From an uncultured Christensenellaceae bacterium (GTDB lineage: Bacteria > Bacillota > Clostridia > Christensenellales > Aristaeellaceae), in NCBI GenBank assembly GCA_905236495.1, contig CAJOPV010000082.1, positions 1 through 15,734 on the forward strand: DNA of 15,734 bases. The letters run 5' to 3'. How positions within the stretch are numbered: the first letter of the stretch is position 1; each line of letters opens with the position of its first letter. Below the pieces are notes generated by a model. It had not been told where the DNA came from. It was given only the letters and a program-made list of their open reading frames with translations, and ran no database searches. The position numbers and the translations under genes were made by a program. This document shows positions 6,471 through 13,962 of the stretch, piece after piece.

Positions 6471-7796
6471 ATGATCCCAAACGCAAGGATGAAGCGCATG
6501 AAAAACAACAAGAAACGCGGGCTGAAGATTGCCGTCGCCCTGGTGCTGATCCTGGGGGCGGCGCTGTGGGGGTACTTTGCCATTTTCCACGACGCGGACG
6601 TTCTGACCGTGGAGGAGGGCAGGGTAAAGGGCGCCAAGGCCACCTGGCTCATCGGGCGGTTCGCCGAGGACGGCGGCGAGGAAAAATATTATAAGATCGC
6701 CGACGTAGGCGCCCCCAAGGGCTATACCGCCGTAAAGGACGCCCCCGACCCGGACGGCGACCCCCTTACCACCGCGTTTGCCTTCGTTCCCAAGGGGGCG
6801 GAGCCCGGCGAAGCGGGCCTGTACGATACCGCGGTATCGGTGCAGGCCGTGCCCGCCGGGCAGGAGACGGGAGAGCGCAGGGAAATCGGCGGCATCAGCG
6901 GGTATTACGCGGAAGCCCCGGCGGAGGACGCTTCCCGGCGTCAGGCCCGTTTTCTGCTGGATTCGCCCTATGAGGACGCCCTGATCGAGATTCGGGCCGC
7001 CCTGCCCGCCGACGCCTCCGACGAGGAACTGACGGCGCTGATCGCCCTCATGGCGGAAAAGGTGGCCCCGGGGAAGCAGCTGTCCCCCATCGCGGCGGAA
7101 TTCAAGCTGAATTTCCTGGACGACGCCCGGTGGAAGTACCTGTGGAACGGCCTGGGGGTGACGCTGGAAATCACCCTGTTCGCCGTGCTCATGGGCATCG
7201 TGATCGGCGTGATCGTCGCCGCCGTACGCTCCACCTGGGATCAGAACGAGGAAAACCTGCGCCCCGGCCCGGGGCGCGCCGCGCTGGGCTTTTTTAACGG
7301 CCTGTGCAAGGCCTATCTCACCGTGATCCGGGGCACCCCCGTGGTGATCCAGCTGATGATCATGTACTATATCATCTTCGCCTCCTCCCGGAACGGGGTG
7401 CTCATCGCCATTCTGTCCTTCGGCATCAATTCCGGGGCCTACGTGGCGGAGATCATCCGGGGCGGCATCATGAGCATCGACAAGGGGCAGCTGGAGGCGG
7501 GCCGCAGCCTGGGCTTCAATTATGTGCAGACCATGTGGCACGTGATCGTGCCCCAGGCCATGAAAAACGTGCTGCCCGCCCTGGCGAACGAGTTCATCGT
7601 GCTGCTGAAGGAAACCTCCGTGGCGGGCTACGTCGCCGTGAAGGATCTTACCAAGGGCGGCGATATCATCCGGGGCGTCACCTATTCCGCCTTTATGCCC
7701 CTGCTGGCGGTGGCGGCGATCTATCTGGTGATGGTGATGTTCTTCACCTGGCTGGTAGGCAAGCTGGAAAGGAGGCTGCGCAGCAGTGACCACTGA
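6471..7796 (+). CDS. Amino-acid ABC transporter permease with N-terminal extracytoplasmic extension
   Basis: The C-terminal half (about 224-441) is a normal HisM/GlnP-type permease: NGLGVTLEITL at its start, RGTPVVIQLMIMYY, the EAA loop (EIIRGGIMSIDKGQLEAGRSLG, followed by VPQA), then LLKETSVAGYVAV, with about five membrane helices. Family members are usually near 220 residues. Here 441 are present because of an extension: a basic start, a membrane helix (about 18-39), and a polar domain of about 170 residues (41-210) that should face outside. The extension has no motif I recognise. The ATG at 6471 has GGAAGG 7 bases upstream; ATG at 6489 or 6498 would trim only the basic head. The gene ends 11 bases inside the ATPase gene, so the two are translationally coupled. 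The permease presumably works as a homodimer with the ATPase and the binding protein encoded upstream. Confidence 0.9.
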   Translation: MIPNARMKRMKNNKKRGLKIAVALVLILGAALWGYFAIFHDADVLTVEEGRVKGAKATWLIGRFAEDGGEEKYYKIADVGAPKGYTAVKDAPDPDGDPLTTAFAFVPKGAEPGEAGLYDTAVSVQAVPAGQETGERREIGGISGYYAEAPAEDASRRQARFLLDSPYEDALIEIRAALPADASDEELTALIALMAEKVAPGKQLSPIAAEFKLNFLDDARWKYLWNGLGVTLEITLFAVLMGIVIGVIVAAVRSTWDQNEENLRPGPGRAALGFFNGLCKAYLTVIRGTPVVIQLMIMYYIIFASSRNGVLIAILSFGINSGAYVAEIIRGGIMSIDKGQLEAGRSLGFNYVQTMWHVIVPQAMKNVLPALANEFIVLLKETSVAGYVAVKDLTKGGDIIRGVTYSAFMPLLAVAAIYLVMVMFFTWLVGKLERRLRSSDH

Positions 7797-8529
7797 CGTG
7801 ATTATTTCCGTGCGGGATCTGGAAAAGCACTTCGGCGCCGGGGATATCAAAGCCCTGCGGGGCATATCCGCCGATATCCGCCGGGGCGAGGTGGTGGTGG
7901 TGATCGGGCCCAGCGGCAGCGGCAAATCCACCTTCCTTCGGTGCCTGAACCTGCTGGAAATGCCCACCGCCGGCACCGTGACCTTCGAGGGCGTGGATAT
8001 CACCGACCCCAAGGTGAACATCAATCAGCACAGGCAGAAGATGGGCATGGTGTTTCAGCATTTTAACCTGTTTCCCCATATGACCGTGCTGAAAAATATG
8101 ACCCTGGCCCCCATGAAGCTGCTGGGCAAATCCAAGGCCGAGGCCGAGCAGAAGGCCATGGAGCTGCTGCGCCGGGTGAACCTTTCGGACCGGGCCGCGG
8201 CCTACCCCAGCCAGCTTTCCGGCGGGCAAAAGCAGCGCATCGCCATCGTCCGCGCCCTGTGCATGGAGCCGGAGGTGATGCTCTTTGACGAGCCTACCTC
8301 CGCCCTGGACCCGGAAATGGTGGGCGAGGTGCTGGACGTGATGAAGCAATTGGCACGGGAGGGCATGACCATGGCGGTGGTGACCCACGAAATGGGCTTC
8401 GCCCGGGAGGTGGCGGATCGGGTGCTCTTCATGGACGAAGGCCAGATCGTGGAGGAGGGCCCCCCGGAAAAAATCTTCTCCGCTCCCGAGCAGCAGCGCA
8501 CCCGGGATTTCCTCAACAAGGTGCTGTAA
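7786..8529 (+). CDS. Amino-acid ABC transporter ATP-binding protein (GlnQ type)
   Basis: A 247-residue ATPase that drives import through the adjacent permease. It shows Walker A GPSGSGKST (41-49), the Q-loop with the polar-amino-acid family signature FQHFNLFPHMTVLKN (90-104), the ABC signature LSGGQKQR (144-151), Walker B VMLFDEPTSALDP (164-176), and the H-loop VTHEMGFAREVADR (199-212). The start is GTG at 7786, with AAAGGAGG ten bases upstream; it overlaps the permease by 11 bases. The transporter unit ends here: the next gene is convergent, 27 bases away. Confidence 0.95.
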   Translation: MTTDVIISVRDLEKHFGAGDIKALRGISADIRRGEVVVVIGPSGSGKSTFLRCLNLLEMPTAGTVTFEGVDITDPKVNINQHRQKMGMVFQHFNLFPHMTVLKNMTLAPMKLLGKSKAEAEQKAMELLRRVNLSDRAAAYPSQLSGGQKQRIAIVRALCMEPEVMLFDEPTSALDPEMVGEVLDVMKQLAREGMTMAVVTHEMGFAREVADRVLFMDEGQIVEEGPPEKIFSAPEQQRTRDFLNKVL

Positions 8530-8556
8530 AGAGGGGACACTGGGGCGCCGCCCCCG

Positions 8557-9429
8557 TTATCTGTCGTCCCCCAGGAAGAACACCGCCAGCGTACCGGGGC
8601 CGGAATGGGCGCCGATGATAGCGCCGATGGGGGCGACCATGACGTGCTCGGGCTGAAAGCCCAGGCCGCGGATGGCGTCCAGGGTGTATTCTGCGTCCTC
8701 CCGGCAGTCGCCGTGCCCGATGAAGAGGGTCTGGCCCGCTTGGGGGTTGGCCCGTTCCGCCACCTTTTCCGCCAGGCGCTTCAGGGATTTTTTCCGGCCC
8801 TGCACCTTTTCCATGGGGATCAGATGCCCCTCGGCATCCACGTGCAGGATGGGCTTGATATTCAGCATGCCGCCCATGAACGCCGCCGTAGCGCTGACGC
8901 GCCCGCCCCGGCGCAGGGTATCCAATTCCGCCACGGTGAACCAATGATTGAACCGGCGGCGGTTATCCGTCAGCCACCGGGCCGTTTCGTCGATAGACAG
9001 GCCCTCGGACCGCTTCTGGATGGCGTAATGCACAAACAGCCCCTGGCCCACGGAGGCGCACAGGGAATCCACCACCAGGATCTTGGCGGCGGGGTTTTCC
9101 TCCTTCGCCATGCCCTGGGCCAGCAGGGCAGCCTGATAGGTGCCGGACAGGCCGGAGGAAAACACGATGCACAGCACCTGCTCCCCCTGCCGGGCAAGGC
9201 CCCTGAACACCTCCTGGTATTCCGCGGCGCTGACCTGGGCGGTGGTCGCCATTTTGCCGGCACGCACCGCCTCATAGAAGGGGTGCCAGGTGGCTTCATC
9301 CCCCGGCGCACAGGGGTGATCCGCCCCGTCCATGCGGTAGGTCATGGGCATCACGGTGAGCTTTTCGGTTTTTTCCACGTAATCTTTGGGCAGGTCGCAG
9401 GCCGCGTCCGTCACGATCCAGAATGACAT
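8557..9429 (-). CDS. DegV family fatty-acid-binding protein
   Basis: A 290-residue protein of the DegV (FakB-type) family, which binds a fatty acid in a buried pocket. FakB members hand it to the kinase FakA for phosphorylation and membrane lipid synthesis. Seen here: VTDAACDLP at the N-terminus (5-13), TTAQVSAAEY (62-71) in place of the common TSxPS, FSSGLSGTY (90-98), VDSLCASVGQG, and LDTLRRGGRVS with MLNIKPIL. Length is normal. GAAGGAG lies about 9 bases before the ATG. It follows pyrB with a gap of 93 bases and has its own extended -10 promoter, so it can be expressed apart from the pyr genes; no terminator separates them. Which lipid it binds, and whether a FakA is present, cannot be told from this window. 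Confidence 0.9.
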   Translation of the reverse strand: MSFWIVTDAACDLPKDYVEKTEKLTVMPMTYRMDGADHPCAPGDEATWHPFYEAVRAGKMATTAQVSAAEYQEVFRGLARQGEQVLCIVFSSGLSGTYQAALLAQGMAKEENPAAKILVVDSLCASVGQGLFVHYAIQKRSEGLSIDETARWLTDNRRRFNHWFTVAELDTLRRGGRVSATAAFMGGMLNIKPILHVDAEGHLIPMEKVQGRKKSLKRLAEKVAERANPQAGQTLFIGHGDCREDAEYTLDAIRGLGFQPEHVMVAPIGAIIGAHSGPGTLAVFFLGDDR

Positions 9430-9489
9430 CTTTTGTATCTCCTTCGCTGAGATTTCACTGTGCCGCCTTCCCGGATCGGCGGCCTAACC

Positions 9490-9498
9490 AGTATAGCA
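9490..9498 (-). promoter_or_regulatory. Extended -10 promoter of the DegV-family gene
   Basis: On the minus strand TGC-TATACT reads from 9498 to 9490. The -35 position at the standard distance (TGTATT, 9518-9513) is poor, but an extended -10 can compensate. A GC hairpin (GCCGCC/GGCGGC) lies in the leader near 9463-9484. It has no T-run and is not a terminator for the pyr operon. Confidence 0.55.
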
Positions 9499-9522
9499 CA
9501 AAGAAAGCGTAAAATACACAGG

Positions 9523-10623
9523 TCAGACCTGTTCCATATCGCAGTAAGCGCACAGGTACTTGGTAGGGATGCGGGTGGCTACGCCCTGCACCATCTGGGT
9601 ATGCACCGGGCGGAAGAGGGGCGTCAGGCCCTGCTCGGTGGAGGAAATGCACCGGGGATTTCTGCATTGCCTGCCGGTGGTCACCAGCACGGGGCCGGGG
9701 GCGGGGGCGGCGTCCTTTTCGGATAAGAGCTTTAAGATCAGGGCCTTCCGCATGATCTTGCCGTACATCACCTGCTTGAAATAGCAGGCACGGACGTCCT
9801 GATCCACCTGCACCGCGATCTCATTGACCCGGGGCAGGGGATGGAGCACGATCATATCCCGGGGGGCCAGGCGCATTTTTTCCTCGTCCAGGATATAGGT
9901 ATCCTTGAGGCGCAGGTATTCCTCCACGCTGAAAAAGCGCTCCTGCTGCACCCGGGTCATGTACAGGGCGTCCAGGCCGCCGATCTCCTCCTCCAGGGAT
10001 TCCGCTTCCCGGAAGGGGATGCCCTGATCCCGCATCTGATCGGCAATGCCGGAGGGCAATCGCAGCTCCCGGGGGGATATCAGGATGAATTCATTGCCTG
10101 GATAGCGGCTCAGGGCCCCGATCAGGGAATGCACCGTGCGCCCGAATTTCAGGTCGCCGCACAGGCCCAGCTTCAAATGATCCAGCCGCCCCTTTTCCCG
10201 CTTCAGGGTCATCAGGTCCGCCAGCGTCTGGGTGGGGTGATGATGGCCCCCGTCCCCGGCGTTGATCACCGGCACGGTGGCGGACTGCACCGCCGCCCAG
10301 GGCGCCCCCTCCAGGGGATGGCGCATGGCGATGATATCGGCGTAGCAGCCCACGGTGCGGATGGTATCCTTTACCGATTCGCCCTTGGCGGCGGAGGAAG
10401 CGCTGGCCCCCGCAAAGCCGATGACATGGCCCCCCAATTCGTACATGGCGGCCTCGAAGGACAGCCGGGTGCGGGTGGAGGGCTCAAAGAACAGCGTCGC
10501 CAGCTTCTTCCCCGCCAGGGCAGTTTCGTACTGCTCGGGATGGGCCTCGATGTTCGCCGCCGTTTTCAGCAGGCCGTCCAATTCTTCCACGGTCAAATCG
10601 GTAATGCTCAGCAAATGGCGCAT
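9523..10623 (-). CDS. pyrB: Aspartate carbamoyltransferase fused to a PyrI-like zinc module
   Basis: ATCase joins carbamoyl phosphate and aspartate, the committed step of UMP synthesis. Residues 1-303 are a complete catalytic chain: FFEPSTRTRLSFE (45-57), the mobile loop ASSAAKGES (75-83), MRHPLEG, NAGDGGHHHPTQTLADL (121-137), GDLKFGRTVHSL, YMTRVQQERF and HPLPRVNEI (261-269). After a short Ala/Pro linker comes a module of about 55 residues with C320-x4-C325...C358-x2-C361 and the string CRNPRCIS. This resembles the zinc domain of PyrI (in E. coli C-x4-C...C-x2-C with PNSNCIS), the part that contacts PyrB. The nucleotide-binding allosteric half of PyrI is absent. Start: ATG at 10623 with AAGGAGG 9 bases upstream, 19 bases after the HIT gene. 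It is the last pyr gene of the operon. Confidence 0.93.
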   Translation of the reverse strand: MRHLLSITDLTVEELDGLLKTAANIEAHPEQYETALAGKKLATLFFEPSTRTRLSFEAAMYELGGHVIGFAGASASSAAKGESVKDTIRTVGCYADIIAMRHPLEGAPWAAVQSATVPVINAGDGGHHHPTQTLADLMTLKREKGRLDHLKLGLCGDLKFGRTVHSLIGALSRYPGNEFILISPRELRLPSGIADQMRDQGIPFREAESLEEEIGGLDALYMTRVQQERFFSVEEYLRLKDTYILDEEKMRLAPRDMIVLHPLPRVNEIAVQVDQDVRACYFKQVMYGKIMRKALILKLLSEKDAAPAPGPVLVTTGRQCRNPRCISSTEQGLTPLFRPVHTQMVQGVATRIPTKYLCAYCDMEQV

Positions 10624-10642
10624 AGGCAGGCCTCCTTGATTT

Positions 10643-11107
10643 TTACAGCAGTTTGTCCATCTCTGCATTCAGCCGCAGTTTCATATCCGCAAGCTGCGCG
10701 TCCGTGGGGCGGTTGTCCTCGGCATACATTTTTTCCATGGGATACCACCATACCGGGCCTCTCCCCCGGTTGCCGTATTCCCCAATATCGCCGCCGAAGC
10801 GGGGAAACAAATGCCAGTGCAGGTGGTTATCCCCCATGCCAAGCAGCTCATAATTCATTTTTTCCGCATGAAACGCCCGGCTGACGGCCTCCGCGACGAC
10901 GGTCATTTCCCGCAGGAATGCTTCCCTTTCCGGCATGTCCAGATGGAATAATTCCGTTTTATCCCCGTGCCGCTTATACAGAAACAGGGTATAGCCATGA
11001 AAATGCTGGTGATCGCCCAGCACCACATAGCCCGTATCCAGCTCCCGGACAAAATAGGGGTTCGTCCCGTCTTTAATCATCTCTATGCGGTCGCACACCA
11101 GGCACAT
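10643..11107 (-). CDS. HIT family protein (nucleotide hydrolase or transferase)
   Basis: A 154-residue histidine-triad protein. The triad H-L-H-W-H-L-F lies at residues 95-101 (His97 would be the nucleophile), with the usual upstream GDHQHFHGYTLF strand. An N-terminal C-x2-C (Cys2, Cys5) matches the zinc site common in bacterial HIT proteins. HIT enzymes cleave or transfer nucleotidyl groups from dinucleotides, AMP-lysine-like or sugar nucleotides. Its ribosome site GGGAGGG lies inside the upstream NUDIX gene, whose end overlaps this one by 35 bases. Together with the NUDIX gene it interrupts the pyrE-pyrB order and may clean up or turn over nucleotides made by the pathway; that is inference. 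Confidence 0.88.
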   Translation of the reverse strand: MCLVCDRIEMIKDGTNPYFVRELDTGYVVLGDHQHFHGYTLFLYKRHGDKTELFHLDMPEREAFLREMTVVAEAVSRAFHAEKMNYELLGMGDNHLHWHLFPRFGGDIGEYGNRGRGPVWWYPMEKMYAEDNRPTDAQLADMKLRLNAEMDKLL

Positions 11108-11642
11108 TTTCTTTCCCTCCCCCGCCCTCCGGCGATTGTCCCAGGCGCTCCCTGATCAAAAGGAGCGTTTTGTACTCCCTTTGATTATACGTATGTTCCC
11201 CTTCCCTGTCCAGCATGGCCCGGTTCTTTTGGATTGCCTGCTCCAGCGTATAGAGCACGGGACGGAAGCAGAGCCGCTTTTCCCCTTCGGAATAGCTGCA
11301 CGGGGCGGGGGCGCCTGCCACGCGGCACAGGTACAGGCGGCTCACCTGATGCCAGATGCGATCTCCCTCCGCAGACAGGCGCTTTTCCTCGATCTCCCCG
11401 AAGGGCCGGATGGAGGCGGGCGCCACGGCGTACCCCGTTTCCTCCCGCACCTCCCGGATCAGGGCGGCGATCTCATCCTCCCCCGCTTCCACGCCGCCGC
11501 CGGGAAGCTTCACCTCTCCGTACCTGTTTTCGGTCAAAAGCAGCCTGCCCTCCAGAAAGATGATCCCCCGGGCGGCAAGGCGATAAAGCTCGGGCAGGTT
11601 GGGGCCGTAATCCCCGGCGTCCAGGGTCAGGATGCGGTTCAC
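11073..11642 (-). CDS. NUDIX hydrolase
   Basis: A 189-residue hydrolase of nucleoside diphosphates linked to another moiety. The NUDIX box is complete at 49-71: G-x5-E-x7-REVREETGY, containing the metal-binding Glu residues. The start is GTG at 11642, which shares the four bases GTGA with the pyrE stop, so translation is coupled to pyrE. The substrate cannot be told from sequence; bacterial members with this simple architecture range from mutagenic-nucleotide cleaners to ADP-ribose or sugar-nucleotide pyrophosphatases. Located in the middle of the UMP operon and coupled to both neighbours, it probably acts on nucleotides. Confidence 0.88.
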   Translation of the reverse strand: MNRILTLDAGDYGPNLPELYRLAARGIIFLEGRLLLTENRYGEVKLPGGGVEAGEDEIAALIREVREETGYAVAPASIRPFGEIEEKRLSAEGDRIWHQVSRLYLCRVAGAPAPCSYSEGEKRLCFRPVLYTLEQAIQKNRAMLDREGEHTYNQREYKTLLLIRERLGQSPEGGGGKENVPGVRPHRDD

Positions 11643-12292
11643 GGGGCTGTGATCCCCTGCATCCAGCTTTCGTCGGCGGGGTTATCCCGGAATTTCAGGA
11701 GCCGGGCGCAGTCCTCCTGCCGGATGTAGCCCTCCCGGGCCGCCACTTCCGTCAGGACGTCCAGGTTGGAAAGGCTGATATTCCGCACCTGAGCCGCCGC
11801 CAGGCGTTCCAGGCCCTTTTTCATGCCGTAGGTGAAAATGCTGGCGATGCCCAGCACCTGGGCTCCCGCCTCCCGCAGCACATCCACCACCTCAATGACG
11901 CTGCCGCCGGTGGAGATCAAGTCCTCCACCACCACCACCTTCTGCCCCGGCTCCAGCTTGCCTTCGATCTGGTTGCCCCGCCCGTGATCCTTGGCGCCGC
12001 TTCTTACATAGCCCATGGGCAAATTCATCAGGTGACCCACGATGGCGGCGTGGGCGATGCCGGCGGTGGAGGTGCCCATCAGCACTTCCGCATCGGGATA
12101 ATAGGTTTCGATCAGCGCCTTCAGGCCCTCCTCCACATGGGTGCGCACCGCCGGGGCGGTGAGGGTCAGGCGATTGTCGCAATAAATGGGCGATTTGATG
12201 CCGCTGGCCCAGGTGAAGGGCTGCTGAGGCCGCAGGAACACGGCCTGAATGGATAAAAGATCATGGGCGATCGTCTGCGCTGCGGTGGTCAT
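11639..12292 (-). CDS. pyrE: Orotate phosphoribosyltransferase
   Basis: PyrE joins orotate to PRPP to give OMP, the fifth step of UMP synthesis. The 217-residue protein shows FTWASGIKSPIYCDNR (26-41), the catalytic loop SGAKDHGRGNQIEG (98-111), and the PRPP motif VVVVEDLISTGGS (119-131). These match the Bacillus/Clostridium type. The start is ATG at 12292: AAAGGAGG lies 8 bases upstream, whereas an in-frame TTG at 12298 would be only 2 bases from it. The gap to pyrF is 51 bases and holds a terminator-like hairpin; the stop overlaps the NUDIX start. Confidence 0.96.
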   Translation of the reverse strand: MTTAAQTIAHDLLSIQAVFLRPQQPFTWASGIKSPIYCDNRLTLTAPAVRTHVEEGLKALIETYYPDAEVLMGTSTAGIAHAAIVGHLMNLPMGYVRSGAKDHGRGNQIEGKLEPGQKVVVVEDLISTGGSVIEVVDVLREAGAQVLGIASIFTYGMKKGLERLAAAQVRNISLSNLDVLTEVAAREGYIRQEDCARLLKFRDNPADESWMQGITAP

Positions 12293-12326
12293 GTTCAATT
12301 CCTCCTTTATGCTTTTGCGGCGGGGG

Positions 12327-12353
12327 AAAACGCTTCTTTGGCTTCAAAAAGCG
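12327..12353 (-). terminator. Terminator-like hairpin between pyrF and pyrE
   Basis: On the minus strand CGCTTTTTG (12353-12345) pairs with CAAAGAAGCG (12340-12331), nine pairs with one bulged base and a 4-base loop AAGC, followed by TTTT (12330-12327) and then CCCCC. It starts over the pyrF stop codon. The short T-run suggests partial rather than full termination, or a processing or stability element. Confidence 0.5.
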
Positions 12354-13054
12354 GTCTCCCCCAGGAACTCTTTCACACATCTCCTATACGCCGCCACGGG
12401 GTCCTGGCTCCGGGTGATGGGGCGGCCCACCACGATATAATCGCTGCCCGACTGCCGGGCCCGGGCGGGGGTCATGACCCGGCGCTGATCGTCCGACGCG
12501 CTGTCGGCAAAGCGGATGCCGGGGGTGACCGTCGCAAAATCGGGGCCGCAGGCTTCTTTTACCAGCGCCGCCTCCAGGGGGGAGCACACCCCCCCGTCCA
12601 GCCCCGCCATTTTGGCGTTTCGAGCGTAATGGCGCACGGTATCGCTCATGGAGGCGGAAATGAGCAGCTCCTCCCGCATCCGCTCCTCGCTGGTGGAGGT
12701 CAATTGGGTGACGGCAAGCAGCAGAGGCCGGGTGCCGTCCTCCCTCGTCAGCCCCTCCAGGGCGGCGCGCATCATATCGACGGTGCCGGCAGCGTGGAGG
12801 TTCACCATATCCACGTCCAGGCGGCTGAGCACCCGCATGGCGGATTTTACCGTGTTGGGGATATCGTGAAGCTTCAGATCCAGGAAGATTTTATGCCCCC
12901 GGGCCTTGATCTGCCGCACGATCTCCGGCCCCTCGGCGTAGAACAGCTCCATGCCGATCTTCACGTAAGGTTTTTCCTCCCGGAACTGATCCAGGAAGGA
13001 ATACACGTCGGCGGCGGAGGGAAAATCCAGGGCGATGATGATGTCGTGATTCAT
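12344..13054 (-). CDS. pyrF: Orotidine 5'-phosphate decarboxylase
   Basis: PyrF decarboxylates OMP to UMP, the last step of the pathway. The 236-residue protein has the N-terminal IIIALDFPS, the catalytic D59-x-K61-x2-D64 set (FLDLKLHDIPNTV), NLHAAGT, VTPGIR with the phosphate-binding end, and IVVGRPIT near the C-terminus. Length is normal. ATG at 13054 overlaps the pyrD stop as ATGA, with GGAGG 9 to 10 bases upstream, so pyrD and pyrF are translationally coupled. Confidence 0.97.
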   Translation of the reverse strand: MNHDIIIALDFPSAADVYSFLDQFREEKPYVKIGMELFYAEGPEIVRQIKARGHKIFLDLKLHDIPNTVKSAMRVLSRLDVDMVNLHAAGTVDMMRAALEGLTREDGTRPLLLAVTQLTSTSEERMREELLISASMSDTVRHYARNAKMAGLDGGVCSPLEAALVKEACGPDFATVTPGIRFADSASDDQRRVMTPARARQSGSDYIVVGRPITRSQDPVAAYRRCVKEFLGETAF

Positions 13055-13962
13055 AAATGCGCGCCTCCTATGATTTCCTTCAGGGATGAGATGCCCAGCC
13101 TTTCCATTTCCCCGGGCAATTGCTCGATCATTTCTTTGCAGGCGAAGGGATTTACCAGGTTCGCGGCCCCCACTTGCACGGCGGACGCCCCGCAGAGCAT
13201 CATTTCGATCACGTCCCGGGCGCAGGCTACGCCCCCCATGCCCATGATGGGGATGGACACGGCTTCATACACCTGATACACCATCCGCAAAGCGACGGGC
13301 AGCACCGCCGGGCCGGAGAGGCCCCCCATGCGGTTTGCCAGGATGGGCTTCCGGGTTTTGAGATCGACGCGCATGCCCAGCAGCGTGTTGATCAGGGACA
13401 GCCCGTCCGCCCCCGCCTCCGCGCAGGCCCGGGCGATGGAAACGATATCCGTCACGTTGGGGGATAATTTGATAAACACCGGCTTTTTCGTCACCCGCTT
13501 CACCGCCTTCGTCACTTCCGCCGCGCTTTTCGGGTCGGTGCCAAAGGCCATGCCGCCGCCGTGGACGTTGGGGCAGGAGATATTCACCTCCAGAAGGCCC
13601 ACTTGCTCCTGCGCGTCCAGCAAGGCGCAGGTTTCGGCGTATTCCTCCAGGGAAAAGCCGCTGACGTTGGCGATGACCGGCTTGTGAAAGCAGGCCTTCA
13701 TTTCGGGAAGCTCATGGGCGATCACGTGCCGGACCCCCGGGTTCTGCAGCCCCACGGCGTTGAGCATGCCGGAGGGCGTTTCGGCGATCCGGGGCGTCTC
13801 GTTCCCGAAGCGGGGCTGCAGCGTGGTGCCCTTGAAGGAGAAGGAGCCCAGGATGTTGATATCGTAAAAATCGGCAAATTCCCTGCCGTAGCCGAAGCAC
13901 CCGCTGGCGGGGATCACGGGGTTGGAAAGCGTGAGACCGCACAGGTTCACTTCCGTGTTCAC
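13051..13962 (-). CDS. pyrD: Dihydroorotate dehydrogenase B, catalytic subunit
   Basis: The class 1B enzyme oxidises dihydroorotate to orotate with FMN and passes electrons through PyrK to NAD+. The 303-residue protein has NPVIPASGCFGYG, FKGTT, NAVGLQNPG, the catalytic Cys in NISCPNV (Cys130), KLSPNVTDI, GLSLINT, GGLSGPA and the phosphate site GMGGV with GASAVQVG. Cys rather than Ser as the base marks class 1. The start is GTG at 13962, which shares GTGA with the pyrK stop; GGAGGAGG lies 8 bases upstream. The pair with pyrK forms the B-type heterotetramer, as in Bacillus and Lactococcus. Confidence 0.96.
   Translation of the reverse strand: MNTEVNLCGLTLSNPVIPASGCFGYGREFADFYDINILGSFSFKGTTLQPRFGNETPRIAETPSGMLNAVGLQNPGVRHVIAHELPEMKACFHKPVIANVSGFSLEEYAETCALLDAQEQVGLLEVNISCPNVHGGGMAFGTDPKSAAEVTKAVKRVTKKPVFIKLSPNVTDIVSIARACAEAGADGLSLINTLLGMRVDLKTRKPILANRMGGLSGPAVLPVALRMVYQVYEAVSIPIMGMGGVACARDVIEMMLCGASAVQVGAANLVNPFACKEMIEQLPGEMERLGISSLKEIIGGAHL

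Noticed and set aside
6357..8024. A 555-residue minus-strand open frame over the permease
   Set aside because: Low-complexity, His/Gly-rich antisense reading of an unmistakable permease; no start signal.
8542..8554. GGGGC-GCC-GCCCC hairpin as a shared terminator between the ABC ATPase and DegV genes
   Set aside because: The stem is only five pairs with a 3-base loop and no T-run on either side; terminator function is not supported.
9841..10884. A 347-residue plus-strand open frame opposite pyrB
   Set aside because: Antisense of conserved ATCase motifs, with no family match and no ribosome site.
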